The position numbers and the translations under genes were made by a program. DNA of 64,000 nucleotides from Ryuthela nishihirai (lineage: Eukaryota > Arthropoda > Arachnida > Araneae > Heptathelidae), in assembly GCA_038380435.1 (NCBI GenBank), contig JAWZYU010000008.1, forward strand, positions 73,732,020 through 73,796,019. Reading direction: 5' to 3'. How positions within the stretch are numbered: the stretch's first letter is position 1; every line of letters begins with the position of its first letter. Below are positions 31,789 to 42,562 of this stretch, piece after piece. The notes under the pieces are model-generated. The model was not told the DNA's origin and made no database searches. It saw only the letters and a program-made list of their open reading frames with translations.

Positions 31789-32175
31789 GGGCGGGGGTGG
31801 CTCAGTCGGTAGCGCGCCAGGCTCGTAATCTGTAGTTCCCAGGTTCGAGTCCCAGCTGGGTCAGCGTTGGGATTTATCTCCGCAAAATTCCCCGCCCTGC
31901 CCACGGTCAGTAGGGGACACCGATGGGCTTGGAAAGGCCGCCGTCCGTCGGATGGGACGTTAAGTCGTGGCCCCGTGTGCGGTAGAGCCATACCCTGTGC
32001 ACGTTAAAGAATACGCTGAATGGCCTTGACAGGAGGCTACCATCTGTCTCCCAACAGCTGCTCCAGTGGGTCCCCTCCCCCAACCTTCTCTGAGCCTTCG
32101 GGGTCCATGTGACCTGGCCATTTAGCCCATGGTGTGCAAAACAGTGCCGCTCAGAGGTAAAACAACCCAACCCAA
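31789..32175 (+). repeat. SINE-1, single tail unit
   Basis: Flanked by CTTGGCCAACATGC (31775-31788 and 32176-32189). Confidence 0.95.
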
Positions 32176-32204
32176 CTTGGCCAACATGCAGACGACGACG
32201 CCTG

Positions 32205-32590
32205 GAGACATTTCTGAAGTTGAGATTTGCCTCCGCCCTTGGTCAGAAAGGGGACACCGATAGGCTTGAAAAAATCACCATCCGTCGGATGGGATATTAA
32301 GCCGTGACCGCTTGTGCAGGACTGTACACGTTAAAGAACATGCTGGATGGCCTTGACGTAGATACATCCAAATCTTCTTCAAGTTAACTGAACCACTTTG
32401 TAAAAGGGGCCTCGGCCCCTTTATCATCTGGTCTAGGATGCCCTTGACGGGAGGCTACCATCTGCTTCGTAACAGCTGTCTAGTGGGTTCCCTTCCCCAA
32501 CTTTCTCTGAACCTTTAGCGTCTTTGTGACCTGGTCAATTAGCCATTTTGTGCAAAGAGGAGCAGCTCAGAGGAAATATAGTTCACCAAC
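32205..32590 (+). repeat. Old SINE-1 relative, rearranged
   Basis: Body pieces (TGAGATTTGCCTCCGC, GGGACACCGATAGGCTTG, TTAAAGAACATGCTGGATGG) broken near 32360-32440 by unrelated sequence, containing AAAGGGGCCTCGGCCCCTTT (a perfect palindrome at about 32403-32422), and resuming with CTTGACGGGAGGCTACC. Confidence 0.75.
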
Positions 32591-32605
32591 TCTCTTATTC
32601 AGAGT

Positions 32606-32813
32606 GTAAATAAAAAAATAAATACCCCCTCAAGCAGCTGCTTACCACAGAGGTCTGACAGGAGCCTGTCAGTTTATATGCCACAGTAGAAGGTCTGAGA
32701 GAATGGCAGGGCCTCAGCAGAAAACAACACGAACATCCATGCCTTACCCGGGGCTCGAACCCTGGTCCCGTAGATCAGTAGCCAAGCGTGCTAGCCACTC
32801 GGCCACGGGACGG
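32606..32813 (-). repeat. SINE-2, full length
   Basis: A-rich end, CCCCCTCAAGCAGCTGCTT, core CTGACAGGAGCCTGTCAG, and a complete tRNA-like head. On its own strand the head reads CGTGGCCGAGTGGCTAGC to GGGTTCGAGCCCC. The best full-length reference copy in the window. Confidence 0.9.
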
Positions 32814-32975
32814 TGCCAATAAATAAATAAAACTATCTCATCGATCAGCTGCTTGCCACAGAGGTATGACAGGAGCCTGTGTGTAGATATGCCATAGTAG
32901 AAGGTCTGTGAAGCAGAAAGAGACCACACACATCCATGCCTCACCCAACAGTTAAGCACGCTAACCACTCGATAG
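32814..32975 (-). repeat. SINE-2, diverged second copy
   Basis: Directly follows the previous copy: ATCGATCAGCTGCTTGCCAC, TATGACAGGAGCCTGTG, CACACATCCATGCC, then a damaged head (AAGCACGCTAACCACTCG). Confidence 0.8.
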
Positions 32976-33064
32976 CCTCTCGTCAAGATCATCCAGCATG
33001 TTCTTTAACGTGCACAGGGTATGGCTCTCCTGCACACGTGGCCACGGCATAACGTCCCACTGGA

Positions 33065-33862
33065 CGGGTTGGGTTGGGTTGTTTTACCTCTGACTGGCAC
33101 TTTTTTGCACACCATGGGCTAAATGGCCAGGTCACATGGACCCCGAAGGCTCAGAGAAGGTTGGGAGAGGGGACCCACTGGAACAGCTGTTGGGAGACAG
33201 ATGGTAGCCTCCCGTCAAGGCCATCTAGCGTGTTCTTTAACGTGTACAGGGTATGTCTCTCCCGCACAGCGGGGGGGCGGGTGTGGCTCAGTCGGTAGCG
33301 CGCCAGGCTCGTAATCTGTAGTTCCCAGGTTCGAGTCCCAGCTGGGTCAGCGTTGAGATTTATCTCCGCAAAATTCCCCGCCCTGCCCACGGTCAGTAGG
33401 GGACACCGATGGGCTTGGAAAGGCCGCCGTCCGTCGGATGGGACGTTAAGCCGTGGTCCCGTGTGCGGGAGAGCCATACCCTGTGCACGTTAAAGAACAC
33501 GCTGGATAGCCTTGACAGGAGGCTACCATCTGTCTCCCAACAGCTGTTCCAGTGGGTCCCCTCCCCCAACCTTCTCTGAGCCTTCGGGGTCCATGTGACC
33601 TGGCCATTTAGCCCATGGTGTGCAAAAAAGTGCCGCTCAGAGGTAAAACAACACAACCCAACCCAACCCGCACAGCGGCCACGGCTTAACGTCTCATCCG
33701 ACGGACGGCGGCCTTTCCAAGCCCATCGGTGTCCCCTACTGACCGTGGGCAGGGCGGGGAATTTTGCGGAGATAAATCTCAACGCTGACCCATCTGGGAC
33801 TCGAACCTGGGAACTACAGATTACGAGCCTGGCGCACTACCGACTGAGCCACCCCCGCCCCC
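33065..33862 (-). repeat. SINE-1, split by another SINE-1
   Basis: Reverse copy: tail part 33065-33271, body and head 33667-33862. It is interrupted by a forward copy, leaving two SINE-1 elements face to face. Confidence 0.92.
33272..33666 (+). repeat. SINE-1 nested in SINE-1
   Basis: Forward copy flanked by CCCGCACAGCG (33261-33271 and 33667-33677), which is SINE-1 body sequence duplicated at insertion. The tail is longer than usual, (AACCC)n. Confidence 0.94.
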
Positions 33863-33869
33863 CTACTAA

Positions 33870-33972
33870 CCAAGGGCGGGCGAGGGGTTTTGCGGAGGTA
33901 AATCTTATTGCTGGACCAGATGGGACTCGAACCCAGGAACTGCAGATTACGAGCCTAGCGCGCTACCAACTG
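33870..33972 (-). repeat. SINE-1 head fragment, diverged
   Basis: From AGGGCGGGCGAGGGGTTTTG to GAGCCTAGCGCGCTACCAAC. The tail is missing. Unassigned AT-rich sequence follows to 34318. Confidence 0.75.
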
Positions 33973-34332
33973 TATGAAATTTGTATGTAGGACTGCAGCT
34001 GTAGAACCTACTTCCTATATCTGAATCAATAAATTACATAAAATCTTATGCATTAAATTCAGTATCTAGAATGCTGTTCTTTTTTCCAATTTTTTTTTGG
34101 AGTTTTCGTTTTTCATAATAAAAAAAATAGGTTTTAATTAACCCATTTATAATTGCATTGCACCGGGGCCATGGCCAGCACGTTCTTCAAATTATTCGTG
34201 TAAGGTGAAGCCACAAATCGTGTAAGTTAAATAGCCACGAATTTTTTTTATTATGAAAACGAATTTCTCCTATGATATAATGTAGCATTTTTTCCACAAT
34301 CTACATTGATTCTTAGAACCCCCAGCAGTGTA

Positions 34333-35230
34333 GGGGCGGGGGTGGCTCAGTCGGTAGCGCGCCAGGCTCGTAATCTGTAGTGCGCAGGTTCGAGTCCCAG
34401 CTGGGTCAGCGTTGAGATTTATCTCCACAAAATTCCCCGCCCTGCCCACGGTCAGTAGGGGACACCGATGGGTTTGGAAAGGCCGCCGTCCGTCGAATGG
34501 GACGTTAAGCCGTGGCCCCTTGTGCGGGAGAGCCATACACTGTGCACGTTAAAGAACACGCTGGATGGCCTTGACGGGAGGCTACCATTTGTCTCCCAAC
34601 AGCTGTTCCAGTGGGTCCCCTCCCCCAACCTTCTCTGAGGCTTCGGGGTCCATGTGACCTGGCCATTTAGCCCATGGTGTGCAAAAAAGTGCCGCTCAGA
34701 GGAAAAACAACCCAACGTTAAATAACACGCTGGATGGCCTTGACGGGAGGCCACCAACTGTCTCCCAACAGCTGTTCCAGTGGGTCCCCTCCCCCCAACC
34801 TTCTCTGAGCCTTCGGGGTCCATGTGACCTGGCCATTTAGCCCATGGTGTGCAAAAAAGTGCCGTTCAGAGGTAAAACAACCCAACGTTAAAGAACACGC
34901 TGGATGGCCTTGACGGGAGGCTACCATTTGTCTCCCAACAGCTGTTCCAGTGGGTCCCCTCCCCCAACCTTCTCTGAGCCTTCGGGGTCCATGTGACCTG
35001 GCCATTTAGCCCATGGTGTGCAAAAAAGTGCCGCTCAGAGGAAAAACAACCCAACGTTAAATAACACGCTGGATGGCCTTGACGGGAGGCCACCAACTGT
35101 CTCCCAACAGCTGTTCCAGTGGGTCCCCTTCCCCCAACCTTCTCTGAGCCTTCGGGGTCCATGTGACCTGGCCATTTAGCCCATGGTGTGCAAAAAAGTG
35201 CCGCTCAGAGGTAAAACAACCCAACCCAAG
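34333..35230 (+). repeat. SINE-1 with four tail units in an alternating pattern
   Basis: Head, body and four 169-bp modules, flanked by CCCCAGCAG (34320-34328 and 35231-35239). Modules 1 and 3 share CTACCATTTGTCTCC and GAGGAAAAACAACC; modules 2 and 4 share CACCAACTGTCTCC and the ACGTTAAATAACACG start. The array therefore grew by copying a two-unit block. Confidence 0.95.
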
Positions 35231-35464
35231 CCCCAGCAGCAATCCTTGTTCTTTTAATCTCATGTCGTGATTAAGTGGATGAAGTGGTGGAATGTTCAAG
35301 AGTTTTTAAATGCGGCCAACGAAATTCTGAATTTTTTAAATTGTGGCATTTAATTATCGATCATTAGATTCCTGGTCAGTTTCTATTCCAAGTTTTGCTT
35401 TTTTTTTTCTGATAATAAAGAACAAAACCTTGGAGCAAGGCCGTATTGAGTAATTGGAGACTCT

Positions 35465-37500
35465 GGAGTAAAGTCTTAAATGAGAGCCCTGGAGTCAAGT
35501 TATGAATGGAGGGCACTGGAGCCAAGTTATGAGTGGGAGCCCTAGCACCAAGTTACGAATGGGAGCCCTGGAGCCAAGTTAGAAATGGCATCCTTGGAGC
35601 CAAGTTAGGAATGACATCCTTGGTGCCAAGTTAGAAATGGGAGCACTGGCACCAAATTACGAATGGGAGCCATGGAGCCAAGTTACGAAAGGGAGCCATG
35701 GAGCCAAGTTACGAATGGAAGTCATGAAGCCAAGTTACGAAAGGGAGCCATGGAGCCAAGTTACAAAAAGGAGTCATGGAGCCAAGTTACAAAAGGGAGC
35801 CATGGAGCCAAGTTACGAAAGGGAGCCATGGAGCCAAGTTACGAATGGAAGTCATGAAGCCAAGTTACGAAAGGGAGCCATGGAGCCAAGTTACGAAAGG
35901 GAGCCATGGAGCCAAGTAACGAATGGAAGTCATGAAGCCAAGTTATGAAAGGGAGCCATGGAGCCAAGTTGCGAATGGAAGTCATGAAGCCAAGTTACGA
36001 AGGGGCGGGGGTGGCTCAGTCGGTAGCGCGCCAGGCTCGTAATCTGTAGTTCCCAGGTTCGAGTCCCAGCTGGGTCAGCGTTGAGATTTATCTCCGCAAA
36101 ATTCCGCGCCCTGCCCACGGTCAGTAGGGGACACCGATGGGCTTGGAAAGGCCGCCGTCCGTCGGATGGGACGTTAAGCCGTGGCCCCGTGTGCGGGAGA
36201 GACATACCCTGTGCACATTAAAGAACACGCTGGATGGCTTTGACGGGAGGCTACCATCTGTCTCCCAACAGCTGTTCCAGTGGGTCCCCTCCCACAACCT
36301 TCTCTGAGCCTTCGGGGTCCATGTGACCTGGCCATTTAGCCCATGGTGTGCAAAAAAGTGCCGCTCAGAGGCAAAACAATCCAATCCAATCCAAGCCAAG
36401 TTACGAAAGGGAGCCATGGAGCCAAGTTACGAAAGGGAGCCATGGAGCCTAGTTACGAAAGGGAGCCATGGAGCCTAGTTACGAAAGGGAGCCATGGAGC
36501 CAAGTTACGAATGGAAGTCATGAAGCCAAGTTACGAATGGAAGTCATGAAGCCAAGTTACGAAAGGGAGCCATGGAGCCAAGTTACGAAAGGGAGCCATG
36601 GAGCCAAGTTATGAAAGGGAGCCATGGAGCCAAGTTGCGAATGGAAGTCATGAAGCCAAGTTACGAATGGAAGTCATGAAGCCAAGTTACGAAAGGGAGC
36701 CATGGAGCCACGTTACGAAAGGGAGCCATGGAGCCAAGTTACAAAAGGGAGTCATGGAGCCAAGTTACGAAAGGGAGCCATGGAGCCAAGTTACGAAAGG
36801 GAGCCATGGAGCCAAGTTACGAATGGAAGTCATGAAGCCAAGTTACGAAAGGGAGCCATGGAGCCAAGTTACGAAAGGGAGCCATGGAGCCAAGTTACGA
36901 AAGGGAGCCATGGAGCCAAGTTACGAATGGAAGTCATGAAGCCAAGTTACGAATGGAAGTCATGAAGCCAAGTTACGAAAGGGAGCCATGGAGCCAAGTT
37001 ACGAAAGGGAGCCATGGAGCCAAGTTATGAAAGGGAGCCATGGAGCCAAGTTGCGAATGGAAGTCATGAAGCCAAGTTACGAATGGAAGTCATGAAGCCA
37101 AGTTACGAAAGGGAGCCATGGAGCCACGTTACGAAAGGGAGCCATGGAGCCAAGTTACGAATGGAAGTCATGAAGCCAAGTTACAAAAGGGAGCCATGGA
37201 GCCAAGTTACGAATGGAAGTCATGAAGCCAAGTTACGAAGAGAGCCATGGAGCCAAGTTGCGAATGGGAGCTATGTAGCCAAGTTATAAATGGGAGCTAT
37301 GTAGCCAAGTTATAAATGGGAGCTATGTAGCCAACTTGCGAATGGGAGCTATGTAGCCAAGTTATAAATGGGAGCTATGTAGCCAAGTTATAAATGGGAG
37401 CTATGTAGCCAAGTTATAAATGGGAGCCATGGAACCAAGTAATTCAAATGGGGAGCCCTCGAGCCGAGTTCTAAATGGGAGACTTAGAGCCAAGTTGTAA
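35465..37500. repeat. 26-bp minisatellite (GAGCCAAGTTACGAAAGGGAGCCATG)
   Basis: About 60 units of 26 bp, with diverged copies at both margins (GAGCCCTGG on the left, GAGCTATGTAGCC on the right) and the most uniform units in the middle. AAGGGAGCCATGG and ATGGAAGTCATGA unit types form higher-order blocks; about 36570-36710 closely resembles 36985-37125. Because 26 is not a multiple of 3, all three frames encode the same cyclic peptide, so long frames here are automatic. Confidence 0.93.
36002..36392 (+). repeat. SINE-1 inside the 26-bp minisatellite
   Basis: AAGCCAAGTTACGAA lies on both sides (35987-36001 and 36393-36407). This fits a target duplication, although the host repeat alone could give it. 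The tail is CCAATCCAATCC. Confidence 0.92.
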
Positions 37501-38105
37501 GTAGAGACTCTCTATCCTGCTAAATTGAAATGTAATAAAAATGCACAACTTGATGTAAAGTCATCGAATGAGGCAATTAAAAACAAAACGAATAGTAAAT
37601 TAAATAAGAAAAAAGAAAATTGAGCTGGGGACCATGCAGGCCGAGCCTGGAGCCATGGGCACCGTCCTTAATTCGGCTCTACCTGGGAGGATCGCACAGT
37701 TTTTTTGTCTATATAGTCAGTCGTATCAGAATAATATGACTACCTACCTACCGTAGTATATGAATGGTAGGTGGTCATATTGTTCTGATATGACTGTGCA
37801 TATAACATTTTTCGGATTGCTACAAATGAAATCTTAGTTAATTATTTGCTGTGCCCTCTCATTTTAGCCGTACTTAAATCTTCCCTTTACATGTGCGAAA
37901 AGACTTTGAAATTTGGAGAATAAATTTTGCTGTGATTGTGTGGAAATAATCATGCTGCACCTTGACACCATATCCCGCTTCATTCATTATACAGTGAGGT
38001 CATCATTAAAGTTCCTCTGTTCAGGGGCAGCTGTAGGCTATGGAATGGAAAGAATATGTTCATATTTTGGGATCAGGGCAGGATCTGGGGGGGGGGGGGG
38101 TGAGT
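37501..38105. other. Unassigned stretch with a 30-bp inverted repeat
   Basis: 37718-37747 (CAGTCGTATCAGAATAATAT and onward) pairs with 37767-37796 with three mismatches, around a 19-base loop. The word GGTGGTCATATT also follows the MITE at 12155, so it may be a small MITE. A run of 14 G ends the stretch. No exon supported. Confidence 0.55.
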
Positions 38106-38107
38106 TG

Positions 38108-38488
38108 TTTGGGTTGTTTTACCTCTGAGCGGCACTTTTTTGCACACCATGGGCTAAATGGCCAGATCACAGGGACCCCGAAGGTTCAGAGAAGGTTGAG
38201 GGAGGGGACCCACTGGAACATCTGTTGGGAGACAAATGGTAGCCTCCCGTCAAGGCCATCCAGCGTGTTCTTTAACGTGCACAGGGTATGGCTCTCCCGC
38301 ACACGGGCCACGGCTTAACCTCCCATCCGACGGACGACGGCCTTTCCAAGCCCATCGGTGTCCCCTACTGACCGTGGGCAGGGTGGGGAATTTTGCGGAG
38401 ATAAATCTCAACGCTGACCCAGCTGGGACTCGAACCTGGGAATTGCAGATTACGAGCCTGGCGCGATACCGACTGGCCACCCCCGCCC
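38108..38488 (-). repeat. SINE-1, single tail unit
   Basis: Flanked by G-runs on both sides (CTGGGGGGGGG), so it probably inserted in a G-run. It is the last young SINE-1 in the window. Confidence 0.92.
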
Positions 38489-38604
38489 CTGGGGGGGGGG
38501 GGGAGCACGAAATTCCCTTTTCAGAAGGCCAGCAAGGGTAATAAAGGGGAAAAATAATAACTTATTTACGCTACAGGCATTTTTCAAGCAATTTTAAAAA
38601 CCTC

Positions 38605-38845
38605 TTGCATACTAACTCTGGGAACCATAGATTACAAGCCTGGCACGCTACCAAATGAGCAACCACCGCCCCGAGTGGTACAGTGAAAGCTGTGAATGAA
38701 CTTATCGGTGGAAAAAGTTATCAATGGGCATACGTTTTGCACCAAACTTTTGGGGTGGAGTTAAGTAGTTTCTTGAAAAATGTGCGAAATATACAAATGT
38801 TTAATCATGTTTTGCCTCCATAACCGTAATTAGCATTCTTTTCAT
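38605..38845 (-). repeat. Old SINE head and SINE-3 body fragment
   Basis: 38605-38676 is a diverged SINE-1-like head (GATTACAAGCCTGGCACGC). 38750-38845 has the SINE-3 body (AATGTGCGAAATATAC, GCCTCCATAACC, TAGCATTC) in forward orientation. No gene in the AT-rich sequence up to 39025. Confidence 0.5.
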
Positions 38846-39025
38846 TTCTTGTCATATTTTTCTACGAAATGCTTAATTCAAAGTTAGCTTTGAATATAGA
38901 TTTGCATTCACGAATCATAGAAATTTCTCAATACTTTTGAGAATTTCGTTGCAAGTCTTTCATTGCCAGAGTAAAAAAAAGTGAAGAAGATTTTTTTTTA
39001 CTTTAAATCAGTTATTTCATATTTG

Positions 39026-39232
39026 CCATCTTGTGGCCGAGTGGTTAGTGCGCTTGGCTACTGATTTAAGGGACCTGGGTTCGGGGCCCCAGAGAAGGTA
39101 TGGATGTATGTGTCGTTTTTCTGCTGAGGTCCTGCCACCTCTCAGACCTTCTACTGTGGCATATAAACTGACAGGCTTCTGACAGACCTCTGTGGCAAGC
39201 AGCTGCTTGAGGGATTTATTTATTTTTTCATT
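39026..39232 (+). repeat. SINE-2, full length, forward
   Basis: tRNA-like head TGGCCGAGTGGTTAGTGCG with GGGTTCGGGGCCCC at the B box (the A of the box changed to G), then GTGTCGTTTTTCTGCTGAGG, core, AAGCAGCTGCTTGAGGG and a T-rich end. Confidence 0.88.
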
Positions 39233-40026
39233 TGATTTTTAAATGCTACTGCATATTAAATATTACAAGTTATATGCTATGCAGAATATTAATATGTCAC
39301 GTTAATTTCATCGTTTGTTAACAAAATTATATTATTTTTCATAAAAATTCTTACATTTATTTCCATTTCATTATTTCCTTTCTTCGTGTTGAGAAAGCTA
39401 AATGTGTTTAATAAAATGTGAGAAGTACAGTGTGTTAATACTTTACTTCTCACATTTATAAAGTTATTTAAAATATATATATACACCCAATTCTGTTTTT
39501 ACACGGATTTCTTTTTACACGATTTATTTTGATCTAACACGGTTCAAACAGCGCCTTTTTAAAAATCTCCATTTGAATTTAATTCTGAAAAAATATTCTT
39601 ATTCAAGGAAAAATTCCTAGAATTGACATTTATAACAAAGATGCCGCTTTTATGGTCACATTTTTCGAAGTAGTTTTAAATTTCAAAATATACTCTAGAT
39701 ACACATTTTGTGCACTAAAATTCCCCAAATAAAATCCACACTAAAATAACTGCACAACAAATTTTCTCTATATTTATGGAAAAATTGTGCAAAAGCTACT
39801 TCATTCGGAATAAAATGGCAACATTCAGTTTCGGGAATTTCCCTCAATTTTTATCTTCAATACATACGTTAGTCTTGGTCTCTCATTTCGCGTTTAAAGT
39901 TAGAAATGTTTAGATATTTAAAAGAAGAAATCGAAAAAAAAAATTGTTCCATTTTTTGAAATTTAGAATTTTTCATCATCTGATTTATTAACTGTATTTC
40001 AAATATTTTTCCTAAGCCTTACCACG

Positions 40027-41625
40027 ATGTCGGATTATTTAACTATACAAAAACAGAAAAGGAAAACTATCTCTTTGGATACTAAGATCCAAATTTTAGA
40101 TCGTCTTGCAACTGGAGAAGGTTCAACATCAATAGGTAAATATTTTGGTTTGAACGAAGCTACCATAAGAACCATTGAGAAATATGAAGATGCTATTAGA
40201 AAATCTGTGCTTTCTGTAACAAAATTGAGCGCTAAGTTGTCGTCATACAGGAGAGATATTGTAAGACTGAAAATGGAAAAGGCACTAGTAATATGGATAG
40301 AACATAACTCGCAAAAAAGAATACCTCTAGACGGAAATACCATCGAACAGATGACATTACTATATAAGCAGATACAAGAAATGGAACCAACCACACATCA
40401 CAGCTCAGTTAAACAAAAATTATGAATTTTCTGCAAGTACAGGTTGGTTTGCAGGGATATCTTCAAAGACACACGTCTCATAATGTAAAGGTAAATAGTG
40501 AAGTTGCATCTGCAGATGAGCCGGCTGCTAAACAATTTTGTCCGAAATTGGCGCAAGTAATTGAAGGTGGTGGATACATTCCTGATCAAGTTTACAATGC
40601 AAATGAAACTGGTCTTTTTTGGAAAAAAATACCAAGTAAAATCTACGTAGCAAAATCACAAAAAATCATTGGTGGCTTTAAAGCAGCTAAGGATCGTGTG
40701 ACTTTTCTATTTTGGAGCAACGCTTCAGGAGATCGTATGTTAAAAACGTTGCTCATCAATCGATCCCTAAGGTCACGGTCAATGAAAGTTGTAGATTTGA
40801 ATAAAGGACAAGTGTATTGGATGACAAACAAAAAAGCATGGGCTACAAAGAAAATTTTTAATAAATGGTTCCATAAATGTTTTGTTCCAGAAGTTAAACT
40901 CTATTTGAAGGGAAAAAAATCTCGAATTTAAAGTTCTACTGATTACAAACGATGTGCCTGGCCATCTTGTTTTGGAACACCCAAATATGCAATTTTGTTC
41001 TCTGCCGCCTAATATGACATCCTTAATACAACCACTAGACCAGGGTATAATTACCACATTTGAAATTTTCCATGTAAGACGAACATTCCAATACATTTTG
41101 GATAAACTAGCTAAGTGTAAAGCAGTAACAGTTTTTAATGTGGGGAAGAAATTTTCCAGTTTAGATTGTGTCAGACATGCTGGATTGACGTTAACAGAAT
41201 TAAAACCATTAACTTTAAACGCATGTTGGAAAGCTATTTGGCCAGAATGTGTAAAAAGCAAAGATCCTGTACCCCCAAATACGACTGAATATTCTGATAT
41301 CATCACTTTTTCACGTGCAGTTGGTGGAGAAGGTTTCGATGATTTATCGTTTGCAGATATTGATGAATTGCTAGTTGACAAAACTCTTAGCGAAAATGAA
41401 ATAATAGAAGTTGTCCTTGAGACTCCTGATGAAAAAGAAAAAAGTGTTGGTGATGAAGAGGTTCCACTCACTGCAGATTTAATTAAAGAAGGGCTTCAAA
41501 TGGCCAGTAAATTGGAAAGTCGTTTTCTTCCACATGATCCCATTGTCGAACGATCTGAGCAGTTTAAACGTGAACGGAAATCATGTATGGCGCGTCATAA
41601 AGAATTATACAAAGATCTAGTCCAG
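40027..41625 (+). pseudogene. Tigger/pogo transposase, frameshifted and catalytically altered
   Basis: Three overlapping or adjacent frames (40027-40425, 40422-40931, 40954-41628) together cover a Tigger-type transposase. The N-terminal psq helix-turn-helix has KRKTISLDTKIQILDRL and NEATIRTIEKYE; a CENP-B-type second DNA-binding region (EKALVIWIEHN) follows. The DDE domain shows YNANETGLFWKKIP, where families have D for the third N, and LLITNDVPGH in place of LLLDNAPGH. The third acidic region, QPLDQGII, is kept. At least one catalytic Asp is replaced, and two frame changes separate the parts, so no active enzyme is expected. The final stop is made by the hAT MITE inserted at 41623. Confidence 0.88.
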
Positions 41626-41803
41626 TGATTCCCAACCTTTTGGAAGACACCACAGAATAGAAGAGATAAAAAGGTTGTCACAGAAAATTCCATTAAATTT
41701 ATTTATTTGACCGCCCCTCTTGACTGCCTCAACGCCCCCCATTTGCCTCTGAATCCGCTACGCCCCCACTGGGGGGCGGTATCGCCCCCGTTGGGAATCT
41801 ATG
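41623..41803. mobile_element. Small hAT-type MITE inside the Tigger gene
   Basis: Begins CAGTGATTCCCAAC and ends GTTGGGAATCTATG, an inverted repeat with two mismatches in 14. Flanks are ATCTAGTC (41615-41622) and ATTAGTC (41804-41810), an 8-bp hAT duplication with one base lost. The interior is 181 bp with GCCCCCC blocks. Confidence 0.8.
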
Positions 41804-42043
41804 ATTAGTCAAAGCAGGATCTTAACGATTGATTACAGAGTTCGTTGTCAAAACTAATCAAACTTCAGAATCATTGGAAACAAGTGATAATTTGGTTCCC
41901 CGTGCCACAGAGAGCATTTCACCATTAGAGTATGAACACGACGGCCAAAACGTTTGAAGCGATGAAAATGATTTAATTCCAGCCTTACGCAAACGAATGC
42001 GTCTATTGTCAAAAAGTGACAACGCATAAAATCTAGTTAATAA

Positions 42044-42229
42044 ATAAATAAAAAAAATAAATACCCCCTCAAGCAGCTGCTTGCCACAGAGGTCTGACAG
42101 GAGCCTGTCAGTTTATATGCCACAGTAGGAGATCTAAGAGGATGGCAGGACCTCAGCAGAAAAACGACACACACATCCATGCCTAATCCGGGGCTCGAAC
42201 CCAGGTCCCTTAGATCACTAGCTAAGCAT
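42044..42229 (-). repeat. SINE-2 inside the Tigger element
   Basis: A-rich end, CCCCCTCAAGCAGCTGCTT, core, CCGGGGCTCGAACCCAGG, head ending at TAGCTAAGCA before the A box. It inserted after Tigger. Confidence 0.85.
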
Positions 42230-42562
42230 ATGTAAATCTTTTTTTTCCACTTTTGTATTCTTGTATAAGTGACATATTATATTCTTTATGAAGGATAATT
42301 TACTTTATATATGTACTCATAATTTTTTCTAAAAGTTTATAAAATAAAAAATGTGTTTAAATGAATAAAAAATGAAATAAAGATTTTATTAAAGATTTTG
42401 ATTTGATTTGTTTGAAAACAACTTATTATTTATACTGGGTTTTCACATCTGGAACCAATCTTCTATTTTTTCGTATGCTCTGTATTTTTTTTACAAAGTT
42501 GCTTTTTGCACGGTTTTTTCGGGAACCTATCTACCGTGTAAAAAAAGGGAATTGGGTGTATA

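Larger units (their letters stand above)
39484..42558 (+). mobile_element. Tigger/pogo-type DNA transposon, complete ends
   Basis: Left end CACCCAATTCTGTTTTTACA and the reverse complement of the right end (CACCCAATTCCCTTTTTTAC) form inverted repeats of about 25 bp. Each is followed by a second TACACG motif. TA flanks both ends (39482-39483 and 42559-42560). The 3.1-kb length includes a SINE-2 and a small hAT MITE, so the original was about 2.7 kb. Its pogo/Tigger transposase gene is decayed. Confidence 0.9.

Noticed and set aside
35637..37289. Long repetitive frames (GAMEPSYEREPWSQV type) as a repeat protein
   Set aside because: They follow automatically from a stop-free 26-bp minisatellite and are interrupted by a SINE; the array margins degenerate with no gene-like start or end.
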